Shown here: one piece after another, positions 54,367 to 64,000 of the stretch
Numbering within the stretch: position 1 is the stretch's first letter
How the letters are laid out: every line of letters begins with the position of its first letter
Assembly: GCF_037975245.1 (NCBI RefSeq)
Contig: NC_092563.1
Span: 17,349,594 to 17,413,593, forward strand
Origin: Apostichopus japonicus
Taxonomy: Eukaryota; Echinodermata; Holothuroidea; Aspidochirotida; Stichopodidae
DNA length: 64,000 nucleotides
Reading direction: 5' to 3'
Notes under the pieces: generated by a model
Seen by the model: only the letters and a program-made list of their open reading frames with translations
Databases searched by the model: none
Told to the model about the DNA's origin: nothing
Made by a program: the position numbers and the translations under genes

Positions 54367-54860
54367 CACAGTGACGTAGCCAGCGGGGGCAGAGCGCCCC
54401 ACCCTTACAGATTTTTTTGGGTACGCCAAGGGCGACGGTGAAAAATCAAAGGGAACAAAACATATCTAACTGTACTCGAACCTGGGGGATGGGGCCGATG
54501 ATGAGGGGGGGTGGTCAACTACTAAAGAGAAAGAAATGAGAAGTCACTTTCGTGCGCTACACGCTGTGGGGGGGGGGGGGGTTCAACCACGAAATAGAAT
54601 GTCATGAACGGTCACCTTAAATATAAGTGCGCTACGCGCGCGGTTACAGTGTCTCTCTGAGTGGCCATATTTTGTATCCACACATATATTTTTTTTTGCA
54701 ATATGTGATGTAACAGAATGGTTTTCGACCGCCCAGGCGACCACATTATTTTTTACCCAAAATTGGTCAAGTTTACGTACCAAAAAAGGGAAATTTTAGT
54801 GCACGATTGTAGTTTAAAAAAAAATGGAAATGATAGCATCATTTGCATCTAAGCCCTTTT
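54367..54860. mobile_element. Possible hAT-like insertion upstream of gene B
   Basis: Begins CAGTGACGTAGCCAGCGGGG, a common hAT-type or MITE end. The block up to about 54,860 has no counterpart in the left arm, where flanking homology is continuous near 10,600-10,680. The far end and target duplication were not found. Confidence 0.4.
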
Positions 54861-55919
54861 CGAACACAAACACACACACAAAGACACCAATATATACACA
54901 ATACATTACATTACATTGAGCTATGGGAAAACAAGGACTGTGAGACACTGTTTACATTTGCACATTTAACCGTTCGTATACAAAATACCAATAGCTTTGG
55001 CTTCAAAGATGGATAAAATTTTCTATATTTCTTGTAATTCAAATTAATTTCCCCTATGAGTAAAATCATCTACTCCAAGCAGTGTCTAGGAGGAAATGAC
55101 TCAACAAAGGACCATGGACCTCTATTTGCCCACAAGCCTAGCTACTCACTGGCACAAGAATAATAACCTTTCCTCACACTGACAATTTGGTTTACAGGAT
55201 TAGGTAAACAAAACCCATATCAGAGGGAGCTCCAAAAAACTTAATTAGAAAATGTACACAAGTTTCCAACAAAGAGATTACTGTGGTATGAATGCGAACA
55301 TACTGTGAAATGGAAAATCCTATTCAGTATCAGCGATGCTTTTTTTAAATAAAAATTCATCAATTGTCTCAGCTCATACAATTTTATGATCAAGCTAATG
55401 ATTCAAAAATTATGTGTAAGTGTGGTTCCGCTTCAGATATATTTTTCTAACCGTGCTGCATATTTTGGGGGCCCTGCACTACCAGCCAATAACAGTGTAA
55501 AGTTATAATTATAAAGCAAATTGCTAGTTTTGATGGTTAATTGGATCTCAAAATCGATCGACATCCCATCTTGAAAATGGTGAATTTATGACCCTGGTTA
55601 TGTTTCCCACACTTACCTTGCCGTAAGGTAGCAAAAGGGCTAACAAAAATCGTGTGCTATGTTCCCAAGTAGTAGCATTAACACTCTCAAATGCTGGCCA
55701 ACGTTTACTCATTTATCCTAAGAGTGATCAAATCGATCGAAATCCCATCTTGAAAATGGTGGATGTAGGACCCTGGTTATGTTTCTCAAATCCCTTACCT
55801 CCCCTTGAGGTAGCGAAAAAGGGCTAAAGAAATTTCATGCGCCATGTTTCCTTATTAGTAGCATTAATACTCTCAAATGTTGGCCAACGTTTACTAATTA
55901 ATCCTTAGAGTGACCTTAC
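54861..55919. other. 5' flank or intron of gene B
   Basis: Mirrors 9.6-10.6 kb, including the two ~180-bp repeats. No coding exon seen. Confidence 0.55.
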
Positions 55920-56150
55920 CCATAAACAGAATTCCTGTTTGAAGATCAATCATATCAAGCACCGAACTCCAATAATCATCGATCGACCGATCACGATGAT
56001 CCAGACGCAAATACAATCTACGAAAGATTGTTACAACAATTTCAATTGAGAGTCGATGAGGAAGTGTTATTCAGTTAAACGGATTCACATAGATATAAGA
56101 TTCGTCGGGTCCTAACCTAGGTCTTTTCGACTGACAATCAATGCTCTTTT
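55920..56150 (-). promoter_or_regulatory. Exon 0 and probable promoter region of gene B
   Basis: Reverse-complement counterpart of the duplicated 8.78/9.33-kb blocks, including the terminal ATGG|GTAAGG (ATG at 55,923-55,921, splice after 55,920). Conservation in three copies and the intact donor suggest a transcribed first exon. The start of transcription is not visible. Confidence 0.5.
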
Positions 56151-56545
56151 CTGGTAATATGGAACCTCCCGATATGTCGCAATATGTACATTGACGTATG
56201 CAACAGCTTACGGGCCATGTTACAGCATAGTTATTATGATAACTATGGTTACAGGAAGCAAAAACAAAATCGAATTACCGGTTGAAGTATCATACGGTTT
56301 GTGTCAGCAGATAGATACACATCAATATTAATTCTTTAATTGTAGCATATGTAATAACTGAATGACTTTAAAATTCTTGTTTTTTTAAATGTATACATAT
56401 AACTACTGGAGAGAACACTTACGCCTTTTATGATTTGACTAATTGAGTTCTGATGTTTACCTTCGTCACGTACGTACTATACTCACGTGGAACAGTGCTT
56501 TCCGTGGTTCTAATGGTCTGTTTTTTGCCAAGTGCAGCAGACCTT

Positions 56546-58882
56546 GCAGTGTAAATATACTTTGTGTGCTTGTGTGGGTGTACATACTGTGCGTGATGTT
56601 GAAAAGTGTGTATGTGTATGCCTGTGGGAAGTAGGAGGGTGAATAATTCAACTTTAAGTCTGACTTTTAAACTAAAAGTCAAATGTCACATTTGGTGCGG
56701 TAGAGGTTGAAAATCTGTATTGTTGTTTACTTTCAGGACTTCCCGTAGCTCTGGATGGCCATTATTCACATGGAGTTAGATATTTGCCAATTGTCTAACA
56801 TATACGCATGGATACGTTATATCTTTACATGTTGCCCTAATCATGCACTAACGACGTTTATATTGTTACCGTAGGACGCTATCGGGTTTTTGTTTATTGC
56901 ATCAGTATAGGATATGACAATTTGATATTCAGCACCCGTCAAAGTCAATTGTTGAGCAAACCTCAGCTCAGGTTCAGATGATCAGAATTACAGATTAGAA
57001 ACACTTGTAAAACTTAGATCAAAAACAATGAAAACCCATTGACATTACTGATCTTAGTTCGTTTGAAATACTAAACATTATCATCTTGTCACAAAAAAAA
57101 AATAATAATGAACGTTCTAAGCACCAAAACCAAACGTCTACTATTCGTTACACTAGTATTTTCTTTCAGTTTTACTTTTTATGACATGTTCGAACGTAAT
57201 CACTCAAAGACTATTCACATTGATTGAGAAGATCAATTTATACATTATAAATTTATCCTAAAATGCTCACGCAATGATAACAAAAGAAATTTAGTTCAAT
57301 CATATAATGGAACTTTAATTAATATATCAATTTTTGGGAATGACAGTCTAACCGAGTTATATATATATATATATATATATCTATATATATTTGTATCTCA
57401 CTCGAGATCCAGCCTTTCTCTAAATGCAGCATAGTTGTTTAACAGTTTTTCCGTTATTCCTATCTATATCTTTCACTGTTGGTATCTAATTGATCCAACT
57501 ATGCTTCAAAATGGAGAGCACCTTTGAAACTTTGAAAACGCTTCGACGCCTTTCCGAAAAACGGGTTAGGTATCGGCATCATCTATCCAACTACAGACTA
57601 TACCGTAAAAACAAAACGGTACCAAAAGGACTTAAAATCAAGGTCCGTGCTGGTTTACCACTTTCTGATAGCGACAGCTTTGCCAATTGGAAAGGCATCC
57701 TTAAGAATGCAGTGTAAATATACTTTGTGTGCTTGTGTGGGTGTACATACTGTGTACATACTGTGCGTGATGTTGAAAAGTGTGTATGTGTATGCCTGTG
57801 GGAAGTAGGAGGGTGAATAATTCAACTTTAAGTCTGACTTTTAAACTAAAAGTCAAATGTCACATTTGGTGCGGTAGAGGTTGAAAATCTGTATTGTTGT
57901 TTACTTTCAGGACTTCCCGTAGCTCTGGATGGCCATTATTCACATGGAGTTAGATATTTGCCAATTGTCTAACATATACGCATGGATACGTTATATCTTT
58001 ACATGTTGCCCTAATCATGCACTAACGACGTTTATATTGTTACCGTAGGACGCTATCGGGTTTTTGTTTATTGCATCAGTATAGGATATGACAATTTGAT
58101 ATTCAGCACCCGTCAAAGTCAATTGTTGAGCAAACCTCAGCTCAGGTTCAGATGATCAGAATTACAGATTAGAAACACTTGTAAAACTTAGATCAAAAAC
58201 AATGAAAACCCATTGACATTACTGATCTTAGTTCGTTTGAAATACTAAACATTATCATCTTGTCACAAAAAAAAAATAATAATGAACGTTCTAAGCACCA
58301 AAACCAAACGTCTACTATTCGTTACACTAGTATTTTCTTTCAGTTTTACTTTTTATGACATGTTCGAACGTAATCACTCAAAGACTATTCACATTGATTG
58401 AGAAGATCAATTTATACATTATAAATTTATCCTAAAATGCTCACGCAATGATAACAAAAGAAATTTAGTTCAATCATATAATGGAACTTTAATTAATATA
58501 TCAATTTTTGGGAATGACAGTCTAACCGAGTTATATATATATATATATATATATCTATATATATTTGTATCTCACTCGAGATCCAGCCTTTCTCTAAATG
58601 CAGCATAGTTGTTTAACAGTTTTTCCGTTATTCCTATCTATATCTTTCACTGTTGGTATCTAATTGATCCAACTATGCTTCAAAATGGAGAGCACCTTTG
58701 AAACTTTGAAAACGCTTCGACGCCTTTCCGAAAAACGGGTTAGGTATCGGCATCATCTATCCAACTACAGACTATACCGTAAAAACAAAACGGTACCAAA
58801 AGGACTTAAAATCAAGGTCCGTGCTGGTTTACCACTTTCTGATAGCGACAGCTTTGCCAATTGGAAAGGCATCCTTAAGAAT
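56546..58882 (+). repeat. 1.17-kb tandem duplication at the 5' end of the Penelope element
   Basis: Copies 56,546-57,708 and 57,709-58,882 are nearly identical; the main difference is an 11-bp GTGTACATACT-type duplication in copy 2. Each contains about 840 bp of upstream DNA, a (TA)n tract, the element's short terminal repeat and the first ~73 codons of its ORF. The junction is at a shared TGC, suggesting either a segmental slip or the partial-tandem arrangement usual for Penelope-like elements. Confidence 0.9.
57490..57717 (+). pseudogene. Truncated N terminus of the Penelope ORF (upstream copy)
   Basis: Identical in protein to the first 74 codons of the full ORF at 58,664, then runs into the start of the next repeat unit and stops. 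It is a by-product of the tandem duplication, not a separate gene. Confidence 0.9.
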
Positions 58883-61465
58883 GCTTCGCTTGAATTAATG
58901 GCTGTGCAAATAAGTATTTGTCGCAAAACAATTCACGAACTTAGCCAGCAAATTGATTCCAAAACCAGAAAACTGCAAAAAGAACTCCCCAAGAACGAGT
59001 TCGAAAGAAAGCTTGACTCCATCTCCAAAATTTGCTTGAACCTCTCACATACCCTAGCTTCAAGACAATGTCACAAATTGAAGAGGGATAATGTCACGCA
59101 AAGAGTTAAGTCTTCTGGTGAAACCCAACTTGAAACCTCAAAAAGAACCAGGTCTCGCAGATTCCGTCGGAAAGAGATACAGACCGCATGCAACACCACC
59201 AAAAGTGCAGTTGTTACCATTGATTGCCAACTCTCGGCAGGAGAAACAAACCTACTCTCCAAAGGTCTAAATTTTTGCCCTAAACCACGGCAAGTAAACG
59301 CTCAGAAACTTTCTCTTGACCTAAATCTGTTCTATCGACGCTTACGTCTCCGTGAATTTTTTGCCGACGAAAATGGCAATAACACCACGCAAGAAACCAA
59401 CGACTTGCATTCCAAGTTTAAGCCAAAAGGCTCGTGGAATCCACCCAAGGCCCATTGTGCGCCTCTTGAATCATTTATTTCGGCCATTGAAGAGGATGTC
59501 AAAACACACACCTCCGCCCCAGACTTTCGCGACAATCTCAACAAAACTGAGAGACAGGCCATTCATGAACTGCGGAAGCGCGATGACATTGTCATCAAGC
59601 CAGCCGACAAGGGTTCTGCAATTGTCGCTATGGGCAAACAATTCTACAGAGAGGAAGCCAACAGACTACTCGGCAACCCTCAACACTACAAACTCCTGGA
59701 TTCTGATCCAACTCAAGAAATCACACAAAACGTGAAAAGAGTCATCCAAAAGATAGTCTCTAACGGTTCCATTGACCGCAAGTTAGGCCAAAACCTCCTG
59801 GAAAACGACCCCAAACCTGGTCGCTTTTATTTTCTGCCTAAAATTCACAAAGAAGGCAATCCCGGGAGGCCCATAATATCGGGTAATGGCACAGCGACTG
59901 AAAAAATTTCCAAATTCGTGGATCTCCTCATCCAACCTCTCGTTTCGGCCCTACCGTCCTATGTGCAGGACACTACGGATTTCATCCGGAAAATTGGGGA
60001 AATAAAAAATCTTCCCTTATCTTCTCTGTCAGTTACTTTGGATGTGTCTTCGTTATACACAAATATCCCTAACGAAGAGGGCATTTCGGCCTGCACAAAA
60101 GCATTCAAACCGATACGTGGCAAAACCCCCACGAAGAAAGAATTGGCCGAATTAATGCAACTTATCTTGACCAACAATAATCTGGTATTTGGCAACAAAC
60201 ACTACCTCCAAATTCATGGCACCGCAATGGGTACCAAAATGGCACCGTCTTTTGCCAACATCTTTATGGGAAACCTCGAGAAAGAATTTTTATCTCGACA
60301 AAACTTGAAACCACACACGTGGTTACGTTACATTGACGATATCTTTATGATATGGACCCATGGTGAGGCTAATCTAAAACTCTTCATTGATGACATAAAC
60401 TCGTTTCATCACACTATCAAATTCACTGCTGATTTTTCTGGACATGGCGTTCACTTTCTGGACACCACCGTGACCCTACAAAATGGTTCACTCAAAACAG
60501 ACTTGTTCAATAAACCCACGAACAAGCACAACTACCTCTTACCAAGCAGTTGCCATCCACGTCACTGTACCAGAAATATTCCGTACAGTCAAGCGTTGCG
60601 CATTCGACGCATTTGCTCCTCTGAAGTCGATTTTGATTCACGCACTAAAGAACTGTCACAACACCTCCTAAACAGACAGTATTTTCGGGGTACTATTGAA
60701 AATGCCATCAAAAAGGCTAAAAGCAAACCCCGTACCGAAACATTGACGTACAAAACTCGTCAAACCAGTTCCAAAAGGGTACCATTGGTTACTGAATTCC
60801 ACCCTGGTCTCCCACCACTGGCTAATATCATTCAGAAGAATTTTCACCTACTTCAAGGCACCGAACGCCTGAAATCAGTATTCCCAGAATTACCTGTCAT
60901 CGCTTTTAAAAGACCCAGCAACCTACGGGATATCTTAGTTCGGGCATCCTTTCGGGATGACACCCCATTAGGGGAAAGCAAAACAGAAACTACAGGATCA
61001 TCGCCCTGTACACAAAATTGCAAAACGTGCTTACTTGTCGATTCGACCGGGGCCTTTCAGAGCAACCAAACCAAACGCACGTTCCAAATTCGGCACAAAA
61101 TTAACTGCCTATCCAAAAATGTCATTTACCTCATCTACTGCAATATTTGTAACTTACAATACATTGGAGAGTCAAAAAACACTCTTAGAATGAGAATGAC
61201 ACAACATAGATCGGCGATCAAAACAAAAAAGATCTACCAACCTGTTGCAAATCACTTCAATCTCCAAAATCATTCAATTGAGAATTTGCGTGTTATTGCC
61301 ATTGACCAGAACGATTCTTGGACAGATAAATCTAGGAAAGCGAAAGAAAATTTCTGGGAACTAAACCTAAAGACCACGGCACCATTCGGTTTAAACATCA
61401 GAAACGATTTGCCGTCCCAGATAAACCAAAACAATTCCTTTACAATTACGACGGAATCGGATTAA
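58664..61465 (+). CDS. Penelope reverse transcriptase with GIY-YIG endonuclease
   Basis: 933 residues, no interruption. A basic N-terminal region is followed by the reverse-transcriptase core: KPADKGSAIV (about residue 310), YFLPKIHK, motif A SLYTNIPNEEG (about 463), GTAMGTKMAPSFANIF (about 520) and the catalytic box RYIDDIF (about 554). After the thumb comes a Cys cluster (CTQNCKTC, about 785) and a GIY-YIG nuclease: VIYLIYCNICNLQYIGES with LRMRMTQHR (about 820-850). The layout is that of endonuclease-bearing Penelope-like elements, which copy RNA at a nicked target. The start at 58,664 or the internal Met at 58,685 are both possible. Confidence 0.96.
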   Translation: MIQLCFKMESTFETLKTLRRLSEKRVRYRHHLSNYRLYRKNKTVPKGLKIKVRAGLPLSDSDSFANWKGILKNASLELMAVQISICRKTIHELSQQIDSKTRKLQKELPKNEFERKLDSISKICLNLSHTLASRQCHKLKRDNVTQRVKSSGETQLETSKRTRSRRFRRKEIQTACNTTKSAVVTIDCQLSAGETNLLSKGLNFCPKPRQVNAQKLSLDLNLFYRRLRLREFFADENGNNTTQETNDLHSKFKPKGSWNPPKAHCAPLESFISAIEEDVKTHTSAPDFRDNLNKTERQAIHELRKRDDIVIKPADKGSAIVAMGKQFYREEANRLLGNPQHYKLLDSDPTQEITQNVKRVIQKIVSNGSIDRKLGQNLLENDPKPGRFYFLPKIHKEGNPGRPIISGNGTATEKISKFVDLLIQPLVSALPSYVQDTTDFIRKIGEIKNLPLSSLSVTLDVSSLYTNIPNEEGISACTKAFKPIRGKTPTKKELAELMQLILTNNNLVFGNKHYLQIHGTAMGTKMAPSFANIFMGNLEKEFLSRQNLKPHTWLRYIDDIFMIWTHGEANLKLFIDDINSFHHTIKFTADFSGHGVHFLDTTVTLQNGSLKTDLFNKPTNKHNYLLPSSCHPRHCTRNIPYSQALRIRRICSSEVDFDSRTKELSQHLLNRQYFRGTIENAIKKAKSKPRTETLTYKTRQTSSKRVPLVTEFHPGLPPLANIIQKNFHLLQGTERLKSVFPELPVIAFKRPSNLRDILVRASFRDDTPLGESKTETTGSSPCTQNCKTCLLVDSTGAFQSNQTKRTFQIRHKINCLSKNVIYLIYCNICNLQYIGESKNTLRMRMTQHRSAIKTKKIYQPVANHFNLQNHSIENLRVIAIDQNDSWTDKSRKAKENFWELNLKTTAPFGLNIRNDLPSQINQNNSFTITTESD

Positions 61466-61622
61466 AATAATCCGACGCGGATTAAAATAATCCGAATTTC
61501 TAAAACTTCTGCTCTATTCAGCAGAAATTAGTAAGTCGCTTTGCCTTTACAACCATGCCGACATCTTCTCTATAAAACAGTTTCAATTCCTGCTACTCCT
61601 TGTCACTTTCGGTGATCATGCA

Positions 61623-61650
61623 CTGAAGAAGAGCTAGTTTTGCTCGAAAG
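61623..61650 (+). ncRNA. Hammerhead-like core motif in the element's 3' UTR
   Basis: CTGAAGA, then a stem GAGC/GCTC (61,631-61,634 with 61,642-61,645) closed by a 7-base loop, then GAAA: the order of the conserved hammerhead core (CUGANGA, stem II, GAAA). Penelope-like terminal repeats are known to carry small hammerheads. Stems I and III are not convincing by eye, so this may only be the conserved 3' motif of the family. Confidence 0.4.
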
Positions 61651-61775
61651 CTCTGCAAAAACCAAACATTGGCTGTTTTACTTCCAATCACTTACCTAAT
61701 TCAATTTTTGTATCTCACTCGAGATCCAGCCTTTCTCTAAATGCAGCATAGTTGTTTAACAGTTTTTCCGTTATT

Positions 61776-61777
<2 letters not shown>

Positions 61778-61865
<88 letters not shown>

Positions 61866-61880
61866 TAAATATATATATAT
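61778..61880. repeat. (TA)n microsatellite after the Penelope element
   Basis: About 100 bp of TA alternation directly following the 3' terminal repeat. Confidence 0.95.
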
Positions 61881-63297
61881 GATTTCGTTGTGTTTGAAGT
61901 TTATATTATGCACACCGTAGTGCCTAAAATATGTTAAATACTAATAAAACAACAATCTTTTTTTACCATCCATGTTTTATTTCATGAGTTTTCTTACCTC
62001 AACCGAGAACATTTACAAACATGAGAGTTTTACTGGATTAATCAAGAAAGAGAAGGTTGAAATGTTATAAACAAAAAATGAGTCTCTTGGTCTCTCTGCT
62101 CTGCTGTTCACTGCTCCAATAAAACCTTTCAATTTTCGTTTTGATCGATTTTATAAGCACTGCATGAGACCAATAAAAAACAGTATTTATACCGCAATAG
62201 TTTGTGTTCTTCAATTTAAGAACAAGTATTTTCTCATACCATCAACCTATGTTTCATATGTTGTTCAAGTACGTAAAAACAAATTCTTAATTAAGAAATG
62301 AACAAATGTTGGCAAATGTCAAAAGAGAATACCATAATTAATATTAAAAAATGTAAAAACGGTCTAATGGGTAGTCAATCTTTGAAATCAGAAACATGTA
62401 TATGCAAGATAATACAGTTTACAAGAATTCTCGTTGTTTAAAAATAGTATTATAGCTTTAAATTCTCAACTGACTTCAAAGGATGTTTTTAGACACGATA
62501 TTTATCTTTGATATAATGCAGACCATTGACAAACACTCCTTTTAGTCCAGGTGGCAGCTCTGTAGCCCATGGGGCATTTTGGGAAATTATCTGTAAAACA
62601 GCTGAGTGAATGGATCGTATTGTCTAATGCACAAACCATGGAGCAGTTCCTCAGATGCAAAAAAAAAAGCAATAACTTAGAAACAACGCAATAACACTGA
62701 CATTAAGGCCGACACCGAAAAACCGACGTAATAGTCAATTTAACGTTAAAGAAGTTCTTAGTTTACTTAAAAATATTGAAAACCAGAAATGCTGAAGAAA
62801 AATTGCTAGCACATTTTCTTGGATTTAAACATATTAAGATTAAAGCTTTGCCTAATTTGGTCATCTAAATAGCTTTACTAATGATAGTCCTATAACAGAC
62901 CATTCCTTCAGGCAGAAACAAATCAGTGTCTAAACTTCAATGTATGTAAATTCGAAAGCAGAAAACATAAAATCACTGACACTTTTCACAAATCTTTGAC
63001 TGAATAATCATGATAATAAAAGAGAAAAGAGAAAGCTGACAATACCACATAGTTACAACTAAATGCAATACGACCGAAGACATTAAAGATTGCTCTGTTT
63101 ACCATATGCTTCTCTTCAAATGTGCTATCTCTATCCACAGTTAGTTTGAAATTGACTCACTAACATGACTTTCTACTTTAACATGTACAATACTAACACT
63201 ACACATACTACTTTGAACATTTTTTTTACGACAAAATAATATTTATCAGAACGATCGATTTGTATTAAAATTTTGCTTATAATCTGACCCTGGTTGT
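61881..63297. other. 3' flank of gene C, no gene
   Basis: AT-rich sequence with no exon or clear repeat recognised. Confidence 0.5.
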
Positions 63298-63999
63298 CTA
63301 AATATCATTATCGTTCAATTCGAAATTAAGCACATCGTTTGCTTCCTCTGAATACGCAGCGAAACTTGCACCGTCCATCTCTGTCGCCAGTGAATTGCTG
63401 GCATCCAGCCGATGGCTCAAACCACCGATACGCGTTTTGCATTCTGGACACTGACTTATTTGGGAAGCACCCCCACATTCACCTATAGCATAAATGTGTC
63501 CATTGCCACATTTAAACCAATGACCCTTACGGAACCCCATCGCCTTTACAACCATCTTTCGTTCGTCTTCACTGATGCCTATTTCCAGAAGCAACGGATT
63601 TATATCTTTAATATCGCTTAAAACAATTTTCACTCTGTCATCTTTGTTTTTGCTGAACGGAAATCCGTCTGACAACAAACCATAAACTTCATGCGCCATC
63701 TTGTTGACTCTTTCCAACTCATCGCGTTTGATATCCGAATTCAAGAACGCGTTTAGTACACGCACAAGGGACAAACTATGTCGACACCGTTGGTATTCAT
63801 TTTGCCAATCTTCAATTTCTTGATCGCTGGGTGTGTCCTGGAAACACTTGGTCTTTTCTTTAAGAAACTCGTAGTATTCTTGAAATTGTGTGAACTCTTT
63901 CATGTCTGATATAGTTTTAGGTGTGATACCTTTCAACATTTCGGCTTTAACGTCATTTATCTTCAGCAGTTTATCGTACATATCCAAAATAATGTTCAT
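63298..63999 (-). CDS. Gene C: C-terminal exon of a third ZNFX1-like gene (partial)
   Basis: Open to the window edge. It parallels the last exon of A and B from about LDMYDKL onward: the helical region, then the RZ finger GHWFKCGNGH, IYAIGECGGA and CPEC (about 63,430-63,530) and the tail SHRLDASN/EMDGA. The frame is intact with stop TAA... at the 63,298 end. It lies on the same strand as gene B and upstream of it, so B and C are in tandem. The rest lies outside the window. Confidence 0.93.
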   Translation of the reverse strand: MNIILDMYDKLLKINDVKAEMLKGITPKTISDMKEFTQFQEYYEFLKEKTKCFQDTPSDQEIEDWQNEYQRCRHSLSLVRVLNAFLNSDIKRDELERVNKMAHEVYGLLSDGFPFSKNKDDRVKIVLSDIKDINPLLLEIGISEDERKMVVKAMGFRKGHWFKCGNGHIYAIGECGGASQISQCPECKTRIGGLSHRLDASNSLATEMDGASFAAYSEEANDVLNFELNDNDI

Positions 64000-64000
64000 A

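Larger units (their letters stand above)
58564..61780 (+). mobile_element. Penelope-like retroelement, apparently full length
   Basis: Bounded by a 74-bp direct repeat starting TTTGTATCTCACTCGAGATC at 58,564-58,637 and 61,707-61,780 (a further copy at 57,390-57,463 belongs to the upstream partial unit). (TA)n lies outside both ends, so it sits in or made a TA microsatellite. It lies just outside the right arm of the inverted duplication. An intact ORF suggests recent activity. Confidence 0.9.

Overview
This is AT-rich eukaryotic nuclear DNA from an animal. GT-AG introns of 0.1 to 9 kb, long microsatellites, a Penelope-like retroelement, hAT-type MITEs and Foldback-type elements are all visible. 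The best guess is a marine invertebrate deuterostome, probably an echinoderm: the two Foldback elements (long inverted repeats built from short tandem units, 8-bp target duplications) resemble the TU elements described from sea urchin. The species is not identified.

Layout. (1) 1-8.7 kb: direct repeats, then a five-exon plus-strand gene of an uncharacterised family (2001-5711). Its last exon was duplicated downstream, and that copy was broken by a hAT-type MITE with a clear 8-bp target duplication. (2) About 8.8-56.4 kb: a large, diverged inverted duplication. The left arm (about 8.8-31.06 kb) and right arm (about 32.77-56.4 kb) each carry one ZNFX1-like gene: gene A on the plus strand and gene B on the minus strand, converging tail to tail around a 1.7-kb spacer. 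Both encode a superfamily-1 (UPF1-like) RNA helicase core, an array of NFX1-type zinc fingers and a C-terminal RZ-type zinc finger, spread over matching exons. The arms also hold ZNFX1 relics: a dead 5' piece of the helicase exon at 13.09-13.45 kb, and a decayed zinc-finger end in each arm beside the spacer. (3) Gene A differs from B by a 6.9-kb block (13.45-20.31 kb). This holds a tandemly duplicated, tryptophan-studded acidic/basic disordered exon embedded in an intronic minisatellite, plus two short Arg/Gly/Pro-rich exons, all phase-compatible with the helicase exon. (4) The large intron of gene B holds a 7.07-kb Foldback-type element with a second 3.39-kb Foldback element nested in it, and next to it a 1.1-kb insertion with hAT-like ends. 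The matching intron of gene A is the empty site. (5) 56.5-61.9 kb: an intact 933-codon Penelope-like element (reverse transcriptase plus GIY-YIG endonuclease) with short terminal direct repeats and a 1.17-kb tandem duplication at its 5' end. (6) 63.3 kb to the window edge: the C-terminal exon of a third ZNFX1-like gene (C), minus strand.

Together this is a locally expanding cluster of ZNFX1-type RNA helicases. Vertebrate ZNFX1 acts in antiviral RNA sensing and nematode ZNFX-1 in small-RNA inheritance. The cluster has been remodelled by inverted duplication, exon duplication and transposons. No bacterial, viral, CRISPR, tRNA or rRNA features were recognised. All exon models come from reading frames, splice-site dinucleotides and phase matching by eye; percent identities were not computed.
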